Shown here piece after piece: positions 44,600-56,869 of a stretch of DNA of 64,000 nucleotides. How positions within the stretch are numbered: position 1 is the first letter of the stretch; every line of letters starts with the position of its first letter. Position numbers and translations under genes: made by a program. The DNA is from Topomyia yanbarensis (taxonomy: Eukaryota; Arthropoda; Insecta; Diptera; Culicidae): positions 155,074,580-155,138,579 of the forward strand of contig NC_080670.1 of the NCBI RefSeq assembly GCF_030247195.1, read 5' to 3'. The notes under the pieces are model-generated. The model was not told where the DNA came from and searched no databases. It was given only the letters and a program-made list of their open reading frames with translations.

Positions 44600-45096
44600 A
44601 ATATCGCATAACCTTCATATATGGACTTAAGTCCGGGCTCGTCCCACTGTGCACAGGTAGCCGGCTAAAAAATAAAAGCCGGACAAACAATATCCCACGG
44701 TATCCCCAAGCCAACCGTTAGCATATCTAGTGAATTATTAAACAAGAAAAAAGACAACTATACCAGAGTTACTCAAAAACGTAAAAAGCACCAAACAAGT
44801 AACAGCGAAAATCAAAACTCTAGCGACGACGAAATGGATACAAACACCAGCGAGGGAGAATCACCAGCATACGGAACGGCTAACAAGCTGCAAAAGGCAA
44901 AACCTGACCTTTGCTTATCACCAAGAAAGAAAATTAACAGGATTAGTCGACAGAATTATAATATTTATTTTTATTCGATTATTTATTTTTATTATCGACT
45001 ATGAATTATAAAATGAATTGTATTTTTGAAATGTACATTATTTTCAAAAAGGCGAATGACCATGAAGGTTAACGCCTTCATAAATAAATAAAAATA
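44600..45096 (+). pseudogene. LINE relic: ORF1-like frame joined to a LINE/SINE-type 3' tail
   Basis: After a stop near 44670 a frame of about 110 codons is open: KPTVSISSELLNKKKDNY, TRVTQKRKKHQTSNSENQNS, then an acidic SDDEMDTNTSEGESPAYG and LCLSPRKKINRISRQNY. The basic-then-acidic low-complexity layout resembles the N-terminus of LINE ORF1 (gag-like) proteins. It breaks off near 45000. At 45050-45096 follows AAGGCGAATGACC, AAGGTTAACGCCTTC and ATAAATAAATAAA, a typical retroposon 3' end related to the family-A SINE tail (GGCGAATGACCTTAAGGTT). The arrangement implies internal deletion between 5' and 3' parts. Upstream, GGGCTCGTCCCACTGTGCAC resembles AGCCCGGCCCCACTGTGCGC near 57385, a possible second 5' fragment. 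Confidence 0.45.
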
Positions 45097-47740
45097 ATGT
45101 CCGCAGGGTAAGCATTTGATCCGCCGTTGATCGTCCTTCTAGACAAAGGTTTTAGACAACAAGTACAGTCTGCTAAACAGAACACGAGAGAGTACCTTGT
45201 AGGCGGCATTGAAGATCGTTATTCATCGATAGTTATTACACGTGTGGAGCTGGTAAATTAAGACGATGCAGTAACACAAAGGCCGCATATTAGGCTAGAA
45301 ATGTTTTTTGCAACTTCTACGATTTGATCGTGGCTTATTTCCCGTTGATATGAGAAGGATATATCAATCTACAAAAGACCAAAGGAAGCTAGATGCTGCG
45401 GATCTAATTTGTGTATTCCGTGCTGTAAAAAGACGCAGCCGAAATCTTTTACGACAACGCATGCAATTATAACATAATGACCTATAATATTCAAAAAGGT
45501 GATATATTAGAAGAAAGTTCGATCATCAGTATCTGACACTGTCTTAGCGTCAGAATTGTTCAAGAGAACTGCGATTCCTTTAAAAACGCTGTGCAGTAGT
45601 GGTATGGTAAACCCAGTGCAGGTGGGATATGATTTTATGCAGATACAGTGCGGGAGAGCCATGTAATGCCCGCATCCGCACCACAACGAACCCTGAGCAA
45701 CACTAACATCTTTATCATCTGACAGGAAAGTAATGTTCATCCAGAAGTCTTCAGCTGTGTCCCTTTGTGCTATCTTGTATTATTACAAAACTATAATGTA
45801 GTTAAATTTAGCTATCTAATCCGGTTAGTTATTTTCGAAGAGTTAATACCTACAAATCTATGTGTATGTGAACATTTACATATTATTTAGCTAAGTGGCA
45901 ATACATAGGATTACTAAAAAGCAAAAATCTGTTTATTATAAACGTTGGACTGCTTCAATTCAACAACAGAACCGATACATTAATTCGATATATATTAATA
46001 TAAAAACAATTGTACTTACATGTCTAATTGCTTCCCAAGAACAAAACGTCGATAAATACATAAGCAAACGATGAATCCTTTCCACAACCTGAACTGCCAA
46101 TGACCGCTTCAAATTTCTCGCAAACAGTCACTTTGTACTGGCGGAAAAATCTTAATTGTAAATTAATTTGTTTGCACTTGCACTTTTTCTCGTCAAACAC
46201 TCACTACTGTTCCCGCCGGTCAGCGCAAGACTGCCGCACTTATCTTCCAGTTTTTCCAGACAAAAAAAAAACAACACAGAAAAATGTACTGCAAAATTGA
46301 GCCATTAGAATTGTCGCCGAAAAGCGAACGTGCGCCAATTAAGTCTGGTACGCTCAAATTAAAATTCTTTAATTGCATTACCGCTGGCCTCTAGCCGGCT
46401 TCACTTCCCCAAACCGAGCACACACACGCGCTCTGTTCGACTTCTGTCGCGATGAAGCCGATCCGACGAGTTGGATAAGAACATTACAACATATGAAACT
46501 GCTATCAATGCCCCCCGTGTCCCAACTGGTCCGTTGTCACAAAATAAAGATTTTAATTTATCGAGCCAACTGTGGCTTGTTTTGGCCATACGCAATCATT
46601 TTTTGTTGATGGGTTATCCTCTACAGAAAAAAGAGACCTCACCGGCAACAGGCGAGAAACCCCCATTTCGGCGGCAGCCACAATGATAACGGCATCAGAA
46701 ATCTATCACCTGCCCATAAGGAGTTTGGCAGGACACGATGCGGCGCTGCGGAGAGGATGGGAGCTAGCCCCAAACTACTCTAAGGGGCGAATTTTCACCT
46801 GCCACGCGCACTTACGCACCACCAAGGGTAGATTGATATTGGGTAGAGCAATATTTAAAACAGTTATAACATTCACAGCTTGCGTCCATTCGAAGTAAAG
46901 TAAATATTAAAATTTGCTTCGGCTTCGATGTTTTAGCAGAGCGCACGACGAGCGCGTATTATTGCCTATGTGTATGTATATGTGTGTGGGGAGCTCGTTG
47001 GTCCCGGGTGGGTCGTTAATGAGCCCGCACGTGGAAAAAGGGCTGCGTGACTGGCAAGATGATGATCTTATAAATATATATAAATTTTGAGCCACACCAG
47101 GCGACGTCAGCTGCTCAAAGGTGTGCACGGTTGCGATCACTACGCGTTTTCATGTTTACCTCTGCTAGGCGAGTTTTTAGTTGGACAAAAACCACGCTCG
47201 TAAATAATTGATTTCGGTATTGCCTGCAGTGACATTTCTGGGTTCGCTGATTAATGAGATGTGATCAGGGTGATGAGCGACACGGTTTTCAGCCAACAAC
47301 TGGAACAACTGGAAGTGTGACCTCGGATCATTGCTGTAGGGCATATTCCATTGCTACAAAGAGCAATAGAATTTCGACGCGAAAATGTACAGCGCTGAAC
47401 TTGCACTAGATATGCGTAATGTTTTTGCTTAATGTCTTGAGCTACATGCATTATCGTTGCAGCTATTTTCCGATGTTGGAATTTTGTCCATCATTGGTCA
47501 TAAAATTTATGAGGGCATAAAAACATTGAGCAAAATTGAAGCGACATTGGAGTACACCCAAAGCGGTTGATGTTTCATATAAGAAACATGTGAAATTTTT
47601 CTCACATTTGACATGAAAATTCATAATCTTTTTCAAAATGTTCGAAACATTTTGGAGCTTGATAGCGTTTTTTAAGGATCGCCAAGATAGTTCTTAAAAC
47701 GACTAAAAGTTTTACCATCAACTTGCATACATGCATATTT
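45097..47740. other. No gene recognised
   Basis: The stretch 46.1-47.2 kb is GC-richer and looks unique, with a TATAAATATATATAAATTT-like tract near 47069 that could be a promoter, but no following coding frame is convincing. Short frames up to 108 codons overlap on both strands. Confidence 0.45.
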
Positions 47741-49332
47741 TTGCCTTTCTCATATAGAAAGGTTATGCAATCACTCTGAAAAACGTCAACCTAATACCAG
47801 CCCGGAGGGCCGAGTGTCATATCCCATTCGACTCAGTTCGTCGAGATCGGAAAAAGTCTGTATGTGTGTGTGTATGTATGTATGTGTGTATGTGTGTGTA
47901 TGTGTGTGTATGTGTGTGTGTATGCATGTGCGTATGTGTCAAATAATGTCATTCATTTTCCTCAGAGATGGCTGGACCGATTTACCCAAACTTAGTCTCA
48001 AATGAAAGGTGCAACCTTCCCATCGGCTGCTATTGAATTTTGGATCGATCGGAATTCTGGTTTCGGAATTACGGGTTTCAGAGTGCGGCCACACAGAAAT
48101 TTCTCATATAAACTATAGGAAAAATTAAAAATCGTATTTTTATTTTTGATGCTAAATGTGTTCAAGGTGCATGAAACGTCGAGATTTGATGCAAACTCGA
48201 AAAAAAATTTGACGACGATTCACTTTTTTAGATTTTGGCACATTTTTGCCTTTCTCATATAGAAAGGTTATGCAATCACTCTGAAAAACGTCAACATAAT
48301 CCCGGCCCGGAGGGCCGAGTGTCATATCCCATTCGACTCAGTTCGTCGAGATCGGAAAAAGTCTGTATGTGTGTGTGTATGTATGTATGTGTGTGTATGT
48401 GTGTGTGTATGTATGTGCGTATGTGTCAAATAATGTCACTCATTTTTCTCAGAGATGGCTGGACCGATTTGGCCAAACTTAGTCTCAAATGAAAGGTGCG
48501 ACCTTCCCATCGGCTGCTATTGAATTTTGGATCGATCGGAATTCTGGTTCCGGAATTACGGGTTTCAGAGTGCGGCCACACAGAAATTTCTCATATAAAC
48601 TATAGGAAAAATTAAAAATAGAATTTTTATTTTTGATGCTAAATGTGTTCAAGGTGCATGAAACGTCGAGATTTGATGCAAACTCGAAAAAAAATTTGAC
48701 GGCGATTCACTTTTTTGGATTTTGGCACATTTTTGCCTTTCTCATATAGAAAGGTTATGCAATCACTCTGAAAAACGTCAACCTAATAAATTTTGTTTTC
48801 GACTCGCATAAGGTTTCTGGATTTTAACAGGGGTGTAGTTGATGGTTTACGGAGAGGGGTTACACCCCCCCCCCCTCTACTGTTCACTCCCCTCCTTTAA
48901 AAATCTCCTTAAATCATCCCTCAGACCATCACCCCATCCAGCCCTCATACCCCTCCCTTTCAACCCCATCATCTTTAAACCACCACTATATCACAAAGCA
49001 TACCAATTTAAGCTGGGGAGTCGTTCGTTCATGGGACTTTCGTCCTCCTCACATACCCACCCCCGCATGACAAAATGAGTTAGCAAGCAGATAACATTGA
49101 TCTAATGCTGATTAGGCTAATGGAGTATGATATTTTTTTGTTTCAAGTGTTTCACCGTCGACACGTAGCTCATCAAGTTCGTGGCTGGCATGCCATTGTG
49201 TATAAGTGCAAAGTGTACTAAGAATGTAACGGACATTTCCACAAGTATGTTGAACATAAAAAACCTCCGTGCCATAGTTTAGAGGAATGAGAAAGGCACA
49301 ATTGCACCGCTAGGTGGATTAAAACAGGTTTT
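47741..49332 (+). repeat. Tandem array of the GT-bearing repeat family, ~490-505-bp units
   Basis: Unit starts (TTGCCTTTCTCATATAGAAA) lie at 47741, 48246 and 48733, giving periods of 505 and 487 bases. Each full unit contains GCCCGGAGGGCCGAGTGTCA, TTCGTCGAGATCGG, a TATG/GTGT microsatellite, AGATGGCTGGACCGATTT, CCTTCCCATCGGCTG, and GTGCGGCCACACAGAAATT. The last unit is replaced after CGTCAACCTAAT by a C-rich segment (48860-48975). The family 3' end lies at 49288-49332 (ATGAGAAAGGCACAATTGC, then CACCGCTAGGTGG). TGCCTTTCTCAT at the start and ATGAGAAAGGCA at the end are inverted repeats, so the whole could be one TIR element of about 1.55 kb with internal tandem repeats. Confidence 0.82.
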
Positions 49333-50099
49333 TTTTTATTTCGAAAGGGGTCTTAGCTTCCGGCTTCCTATCTGGCAACGTGCCTGGTGTGACACGATGG
49401 GCTAATACCTCAGCTTTGCGCGTCCAACAAGCCAGCTTAAAAACAAGGTTCAACGGCCTCTAAGTCGAATATAAGAGCAACAGTGAAACTCAGTTAAAGC
49501 TTCCCAAGACTTAAACGATGTTGTTCAAATACCGACAAACTGAACTCTCCCGGAGGATTGTAAAATTTCCCCTGGAGCTACACAATTCGACTGGACCATT
49601 TTTATTGTGTCACTCGGATCGTTCGGACGTGTATCCAGTTAAGTACAGTGTACCCGGGTGAAAGAAAAGAGACGCTGCTGTGCCTGAACCTATTCAATGT
49701 TTTTACACATTCTGTTTTGCAAACAAAGACCTTTCTTTAATTTTGAAGGTTATTACAGGTACACATTCTTTCTGCTATCTATGTTGATGTTACATCACCG
49801 CACAGTGGATCCATTCCATATAAAAGCTACACAAAACCTCAAAAGTAGATTAAAAAATTCGTAAATGAACCGAAAAATTTGGATTCCTAGGTCCCTAGTA
49901 ACGATTTAGCTAGGGTGGTTCCAATTTATCGAAATCTGGCGAATAATAAATAATGTTTTTATACATTTGTTTGTAGATCTTCGTCCAATCTGAATACCAT
50001 CGTAAAAAAATCATCCCTTCATAGCAGCATATCTCAAGGTGTTTAATAGAATGCCTTAAATTCTTGTTTATTTATTTATAGTTATCGCCAAAGCTATTA
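49333..50099. other. No gene or repeat recognised
   Basis: Mixed-composition DNA with no family-like frames, no RNA gene and no terminal repeats that I can see. Confidence 0.5.
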
Positions 50100-50780
50100 A
50101 AAGATGACAGGTTTATTTGATTTTGATGAAGATCTCAAATCATGCCCTACTTTGCTCTAGTCACAGTTGCTCATACGATGCATACTGCAGCTAATCCGCT
50201 TAATACTTTTCCATTGATTTTCAATTCCAATGATGATATGAATATCTCTCCTTATGGGTACTGACTTGGTTTTTCGTGCAAAAATATCCTGAGCAGACTT
50301 TGCACTGTTTGTGTATGCTTTTAGACAGAGGCGTGAGCGTTGTTGCATGAAACTCTCGTCAATTTGGAAGTGAATTATTGAGGGAGGTTTTGGATTTGAT
50401 TGTTGATTGTGATAGATTCAATAGGGAGTTTGCACTTAAAAATAAATGTTGCATCACTGGCTAATAACTAAATATCGGGTAGAAAAGAACACTTCATACA
50501 CTCACGCGCAAGGTGCTTAGAGTTCTAAGGTGATTCGTCTTTGGTAATAACTAGGCGAGGAGGGAGGTAAGCGTGCAGCAAGCTGCGGGAATAAATATGT
50601 CAGCTAATAACTTTGTTTGCATACTGAAATCCAAGCAAACATGCATGGAGATGTAGTAAACAATGTTGTTAGCTGTCGTTTCCAACACCAACATGGCTGA
50701 TCGGCGATTTCAAGGATCGTATCACCTGAGAATAAAAGCTCCTTGCTCACGCGTTTACCTTGCATCGGTCACCAATAACG
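50100..50780. repeat. Dispersed repeat, rearranged copy of 10.44-11.05 kb
   Basis: 50120-50320 matches 10855-11050 in the same orientation (CATGCCCTACT, TTTTCAATTYCAATG/TTTCATTG, AATATCTCTC, GTACTGACT). 50505-50735 matches 10525-10640 in opposite orientation (GTGCTTAGAGTTCTAAGGTG, TAACTAGGYGAG, CGTATCACCTGAGAATAAAA). Confidence 0.6.
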
Positions 50781-51814
50781 ACCAATACCTACTAAAGAGG
50801 ATTTATGGAAAGATATAATAATAGTTGCAATTAGTTTGCATCGTTGGCTTCTATTTATTTGAATTTTTCTATACTGCAAATAACTGTGAAAATATAGAAA
50901 CACGAGCTATAGTTGCATGACGGATAAGGCATACTTAAGCTGACCAACCCTACGGAATTTGGGAGGACAGTACGGATTTTTGGTCGCGTGTCCGGAAAAA
51001 ATACTTGTACGGATTTGTCCGGAATTCGCACGGAATTTTCAACCTCAGTGGAAGTACTCCAATCAATCTTCCAAATCTTCCACAAATGGAAGCAGACTAA
51101 ATAACGTTGCAAACTAGGTTGTCCAGGTTCCAAAAATGCAATTTTGTTAGCAAAAGGAAACCAGTCAACAAGAGTGATAAAAATCAATTTTTATAAATTA
51201 TCTTATGAGCTTTGGGACTACCTAACTGAACTGTTAGGTGTCCCGCTGCCCGTCTCGACTAGTCGTTTAAACTATTCTCCCAAGTTGGGATGGCATTTTT
51301 GAATACAGTTTCTAGCAGCCGCCATTTGATCTATCTAAGTCGAAACACAATTCTCAATTTGCCTCCTATGAAGCTATCTCAAAGTGATCCGGATTATACA
51401 TTTTTTATCTTTAATCTTTTTCAGGACCAATGTATTACCGCTGCATTTCGAATGTATTCTGTAGTTCTGAGACATAATACAATTAAAATTTGCAGTGGAT
51501 TCTGGAACTCCTTCAAATTTTCCATTTACATAACTTAATAGGTTTATCCTTTAATTTTACTTGAAAGGTTTACCCGAAAATTTCAATGTACTCGAAGAAC
51601 ATTAGATACAGAAACAGAAAGGCGCCTGTTAAGTACAATAGAGTATTTAATTTTGCTTTAAATGTTCAGCCAGATAAACTGATCGGGCTGCTTGACATAG
51701 ACAAGTAACATGACAAACATAAGTGCAAAATGCGTGGACACGTGGCGACATAACCAGGAAGGACTGGGAGGACATGGGAGAACTCACTATCTTCTAGCAT
51801 CTGTGCTAGACACT

Positions 51815-52526
51815 CAGCGATGCCATATTTACAGACATGTCTGTATTTTACAGACTTTTGATGGTCTCCTACAGACGTAATCAGAAATCTACAGACTTTT
51901 AAAAGAGCAACCCGGATAGAATCTTACAATAGCATTTACCCTACAAACAATCATAAAACAATAAATGTTATAGTTATTACTGTTTCAACATTGTTCGATG
52001 CCAAGTTCTCACAGTAGATTTACAATAAAATTTCATGTAACAATAAATTTCACTGTTCAGCAAAAATGTGATACAGTTCATTCACATTAAATTTTACTGT
52101 TTTCGAGAAAAAAATGTATGGAGAAAAATTTATTTTTTTAATGTTAAGATACATAACCACCCCCCTTTTTCACTGTAAAAGTCTATTTTACATTGAAATT
52201 TACTGTAAAAACGTTAAAGTTTATTGTTTTTGTATTGTAGCATAACACTAAACCTTACTGTAAATTATTGTAAAATTACTGCACTGTGACAGTGAAAATC
52301 GTGGTTTTGTTACTGTACATTTCTATTCGGGAACAGTGTTTAACAAAATCGCTCTAGAATAATTTGATCCGAATACGAATGATTCCTTCACAATAGTTTA
52401 CTAATTTCAAGTTACTTTTAAAGTAATAACCTAGTGTAAATAGGATTTACACAACTGTCTACAGACTTTTACAGACATTTTAATTATTCTTCTACAGACA
52501 TTTCACAAAAACATGTGGCATCGCTG
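51815..52526. mobile_element. hAT-type MITE with exact 8-bp TSD, 712 bp
   Basis: The termini CAGCGATGCCA (left) and CAGCGATGCCA (minus strand, right) are identical over 11 bases, and both subterminal regions repeat ACAGACTTTT and ACAGACAT. TAGACACT flanks both sides exactly (51807-51814 and 52527-52534). A smaller palindromic element probably lies inside at about 51911-52332. No transposase. Confidence 0.92.
51911..52332. mobile_element. Probable inner MITE rich in TTACTGT/ACAGTAA words
   Basis: CCCGGATAGAA at the left and CCCGAATAGAA (minus strand) at the right match at 10 of 11 positions. The interior is dominated by TTTACTGT, CACTGT and their complements. No convincing target duplication is visible at its edges, so nesting is inferred mainly from the inverted ends and the composition. 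Confidence 0.45.
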
Positions 52527-54918
52527 TAGACACTGCAAATAAAGTATCAGATACGGGGTACGCGCGCGATCATTCAAGAATACACGAAAAATGTGCGAGG
52601 AGACACACGGTTATAATACGCGAATTTATACGAGCGACGTTACATAAATGCGACACACACGTTAACATACAAACGCTCGAGCCCTTCGCTATCATAATCA
52701 CACACCTACGCCTGTGATCTTGCAAACAGGATAAAATCCCGGTGACTAAGTGAACGTTTTAGCACTTATAAATTTACAAACGCTATTTCTTAAGAATGAA
52801 TCTACAAACGCCCGATCATGAATTGGTTACGTCCGGAAGTTCCTCCTCTCGACCCTAGCAGCCTAGGCCCAAGCCTTCAGTTGAGAAAAATGATGCTCAT
52901 ATCCACTAGACAACACTTTCCATGGTGACATGATTTGGAAATCTAGTGATGGAGAACTCACTCTCTTCTAGCATCTGAACTATATACTGAAAATGAAGTA
53001 CCACATTCACAGTCCTCGCGATCTTCCAAGAACACACGCGAATATGCGAATAGACAATACGATTATAAAATCGAATTTATACACGCGAAGTTACATGCTA
53101 GCACACACGACATGCAAACGTCCACGTGATCGAACTCGTTAACATACAAACGCCCGAGCCCTTCGTGCTGATACACTTCTAATCTGATTAACGCGGTCTC
53201 AAACGCACACAAATGAACGTTCATTCCCACGTGATCGTAAAGTACATACGCCCGCACAACTGAACCGTGCACTCAATATCACAATCAGAATCACTGTCCA
53301 CTGCAATTGACTTTAAGCAGTGTTTTAGTGTGTAACATTTCCCTGTCCGTAATTGTAATAAGCGATCTGACGGGAAGCCCTTCCGCGTACCTAGCTCTAC
53401 AGCTCCAGTAGGAGAACTTTCAAAAAAAAAGAAACAAAATAAAATTTTAAATATCTTGAAATCTTACAGAATTTGAAAATTTTTGCTTACGAGCATTTTG
53501 ATTGGAAATGAGAATCGTATTGTGTAATAAAATTATGTTTTTGTCTGCCAGTTAGTATGAAATTTAGAAACATGTTTAAAGCTGTTGCAAAAAAAAATAT
53601 TGTTACCAATTACTTTTCCGCGATGCAACCGCATTAAATATGTTTCCATTCTCTCCAGACTTTCCTTGACAAAAAGTTTTCAAAAATGAGTTTTTTTAGC
53701 TTTAGTTTTTAATAAAAAAATTATTTTTTTTGAAAATTCACAACCTTTTTTTTCAGTTGTTTTTTGCGAAGCAAAGATTATTCCCTGCAACTTTTTCTCG
53801 AAGTGTTTTGCTCGATCTCGATTTTTTTAAACTGTTAGGGTCTTTTAAAATATTGCTCTCGAATCAAAATGCTTTGCTTTGCATGCTGGTAAAACGTCGT
53901 GATTTTAAAGATTTTTGGGTGAATCTTGGAGGAATTGCTGTATTGTAGAATCGATCGTAAAGTGCCGATTTGAACACCAGTGCATTTTCTACTTCAGTTC
54001 GAATCAACGAAAAAGTTATCTTACTTTAGTTACTGCCGAAGTGATCGTTTAGAGATATGTCAATATGAAAAACAAAAGTGAAAATCTGGTCAACTAACCT
54101 GACTTCGAGTCTTTTCGTATTAGTTTTTGGAATATTTACTTACAGGTTTCAGAGCTTCGACTCTATCCAATCCCATCATATCAGGCATTCAATAATGATA
54201 ATTTTTGATAGATTGCGCCAGGCAAATAAAATCATTTTGCAAAATAGTCTACAACATGTCACTGATTGTGACCGAGTTAGAATCAAATTCAATATCCTCG
54301 TGTTTATGGATAATGGCAAAATCGAGATTTAACTACACGATATGGCACCTCGAACTTGTGATACGGCCTTTAAAAGTGTCGCTGTATAGAAAAGTGGAAT
54401 CGGTTACAAAGAATACATGCAAAAACTAATTATTCCTAGATACTTCAATGGTGATTATGCGGTGGTTGCCAAATTTATGACAGTTGATCAAGCAATAACG
54501 GCAACTCAAAGCCGCAAAAGCTGTGTGCAATAACTCCAAACAAAAACCAGAGTTTTCAGTGAGAACGAAAATTCCAAAGAGGACGAATCCACATTTGTAA
54601 TTTGTAATGGCCAGAAGTAATAAATAGACCCTCCCGCGAACTTAATGTATTGTAGAATAACATTAGAGAAAAAATAATACTTCCAAGATGGAGTCCCGCT
54701 CCGGAAAAAGAATTTCCATGTACCATAGCAAATTACGTGCACTTTTTTACCAGCAAAACAGAAATTCTGTGCTACCTCACTTATGGTTTTTCGGATTTGG
54801 GGTCTAACCGTTACTAATACGGTGCCATTTACTGATGAGATTGATTCGAAACGCAAACTCTCACATTTTGCACTTTATTTTTAATTCATCGATTTGTGTA
54901 GTACTCTGTTAACACCTA

Positions 54919-55930
54919 GAGGAGACCGGGGCTAGTTGGCGGTGTTTTCAGTTTTCAATTTTTACCGCTTTGATGTAGGTAAATCTTGCAAAATAGAACA
55001 CACGGCATGAAAGAGCAGACCAACAGGAAACATTTCTGATTTTTTTAAAGTGTTTGATGCATGGTCTCTATTCTTAGAGACAAAAATATGTGACGCGGAA
55101 AACCCGCCAACTTACCCCGGCCCCGGGGTAAGTTGGCGGTATGTGAGGATACGCCAAAAACTAACCAATCAAATGGAGATTCAATTACTTCAAAGGTCCT
55201 TTTGGAACGTGCTGAATGTCTTTTCAAGAAAACTGTATATTAATCGACATTTGCTATTATATTTCAGTTTCAATATCCCGGAATTTTGACTTTGATGTGT
55301 ACTCCCTATTCAAAAGCAAATTTTCGAAATTCTTCATGCAATTGGCCAGAATAAATGTCTCCTACATTGGCGAGATACACAAGAAAAAGATTGTCTTACT
55401 TTGGAGTGAATTCCAGAAATAAAAATTTTTGATGACTTTTTTGCACTGTAAATAGTACCGTCAAATACAAAAAATTATGACCCTTTTGTATGGGACCTTG
55501 GCGTATTTAATTTGTATTTGGTACCGCCAAGTTGCTCCGCGTGCAGCACCGCCAACTTACTCCAACCGCATATTTTATTAAAAACTATTTAAAAAATAAC
55601 TTTTGTTTGTGGATAGAAGTAATATCTATACGGATACTGAAAGCTCTTTTCATGCGCTATCGAAAAATATAATCATTCGGGAAATAAATGGAAAATCACC
55701 CTAAATAACGCAATGTATTTAAAATTTAGAAAAAATACTTGGTATGCTCGAAAACACAATATCACCCACAACTTCCACCAAACAAATCGTTTTGCAACAA
55801 AAACACATTGGATAACGGGTTTCACATAGCTTGAGGTACACAAGAAGAGGCAGCGCTATATGTCTAATAGAAACAGAGAAAAAGGGATTCCGCCAACTTA
55901 CCCCAACCGCCAACTAGCCCCGGGCTCCCC
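54919..55930. mobile_element. TA-flanked TIR element with repeated CCGCCAACTTACCCC palindromes, 1012 bp
   Basis: GAGGAGACCGGGGCTAGTTG (left) and GGGGAGCCCGGGGCTAGTTG (right, minus strand) form terminal inverted repeats matching at 23 of 25 positions when extended through GCGGT. TA flanks both ends (54917-54918 and 55931-55932). Inside, CCGCCAACTTACCCC or its complement recurs. It forms a nearly perfect inverted pair at 55106-55139 (CCAACTTACCCCGG then CCCCGGGGTAAGTTGG), with variants near 55530, 55550 and 55890. These look like multimerised transposase-binding sites. Short frames inside (for example 55050-55289) do not resemble a transposase. Confidence 0.82.
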
Positions 55931-56474
55931 TATAGCTGTTTTTGTGCATTTCAAGTAATGAATACATCCTCTTTATTCCAAGATTCAAATTTGTTTAAAA
56001 AAAATCAGCGAAGGTTTCAGGTTTTGGTTTCTGCATTCAGATCGAAATCAAATTTCATAATTTCTGGATTGGATGGTCGTGGATATTAAAATTCGAAACC
56101 TAATCATTTTGATAATTTCGTAAGTTCATTTCGATAGTAGTATCTACTTTTCTAAAAAAAACCCATGTAATTTCTAAGACCTTCCTGCATGACAAGAAAC
56201 TTCAGTTTGGTTTTGAACTTGACAAGAAAAATGTTAATTTGAAAACAATTTTCCATTATGTTTTAAAAGCATAATGCGAAGAACGAAACGATGTCTCGGA
56301 ATGGTCGAACTAGACTTTGATTGTGAACTTAATATAATTTGGTTCCATGAACACGCACTGCTGTTTAAATAACAAATGTACATGGAGGAAACCGGTCAGA
56401 ACACTAACACAGGAACTCTAACATATATGTAGTTTCTGTGCTCCATCACTCACATTGAATCCAGAAAATATTTT

Positions 56475-56608
56475 GATTATAGAGGTTTCAATATTAAGGT
56501 TATTTGCCTTTTTTCGGGTTAGAAACATTTCTATTGAAGAAGCTCTAACCCTGTGTGCGGGGTTGGGAATTGAACCGATCGCTTTAATAACTACAATACG
56601 CTAACCCC
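56475..56608 (-). repeat. tRNA-derived SINE, family A (copy 3, minus strand)
   Basis: On the minus strand: GGGGTTAGCGTATTGTAGTT (head, box A), then GATCGGTTCAATTCCCAACC (box B), GCACACAGGGTTAGAGC, and the body TTTCTAACCCGAAAAAAGGC ending in AAACCTCTATAATC. It follows copies 1 and 2 closely in order of parts. Confidence 0.8.
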
Positions 56609-56834
56609 TAAAATCATTGTTGAAAACATGGCCTGTAGTAAAATATAGTAAACATGAGAAATACTAAACTAAAAAATCAACTTTTGTTTTTTTTTTAATT
56701 TTGAGATAAAATGTGTACGGATTTTTCCTAGCCCACAGTTGGTCAGCTTAGGCATACTTATATTTTTATCAAGGAAATCGCCCCAAACCCTTAATTTACA
56801 AGCAGCGTACACAAAAAGAAATTCGCCGGTGAAT

Positions 56835-56855
56835 AATAATAATAATAATAATAAT
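56835..56855 (+). repeat. (AAT)n microsatellite
   Basis: Seven or so AAT units follow GCCGGTG. Such runs often mark LINE 3' ends, but no LINE sequence is recognisable upstream. Confidence 0.7.
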
Positions 56856-56869
56856 CCAAAAAACTGAAA

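Larger units (their letters stand above)
51766..53290 (+). repeat. Duplicated LTR-like block (~450-bp period), first copy interrupted
   Basis: GAGAACTCACT(A/C)TCTTCTAGCATCTG occurs at about 51778 and again at about 52949. What follows also matches between copies: ACACGNGAATATG or ACACGAAAAATGTG-like words, ACGCGAATTTATAC or AATCGAATTTATACACGCG, and GTTAACATACAAACGC then CGAGCCCTTCG. Removing the 712-bp MITE and its duplication from the first copy gives a period of about 450. The TCTTCTAGCATCTG word and tandem arrangement suggest LTR or satellite origin. No gag or pol sequence is present. Confidence 0.55.

Noticed and set aside
47069..47090. TATAAATATATATAAA tract as a gene promoter
   Set aside because: No coding frame or start-site context follows; AT-rich chance occurrence is likely.
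50933..56755. Pair of inverted AAGCTGACCAAC words at about 50940 and 56740 as ends of one 5.8-kb element
   Set aside because: The interval contains several complete unrelated elements and the subterminal match is short; two separate copies in opposite orientation are more likely.
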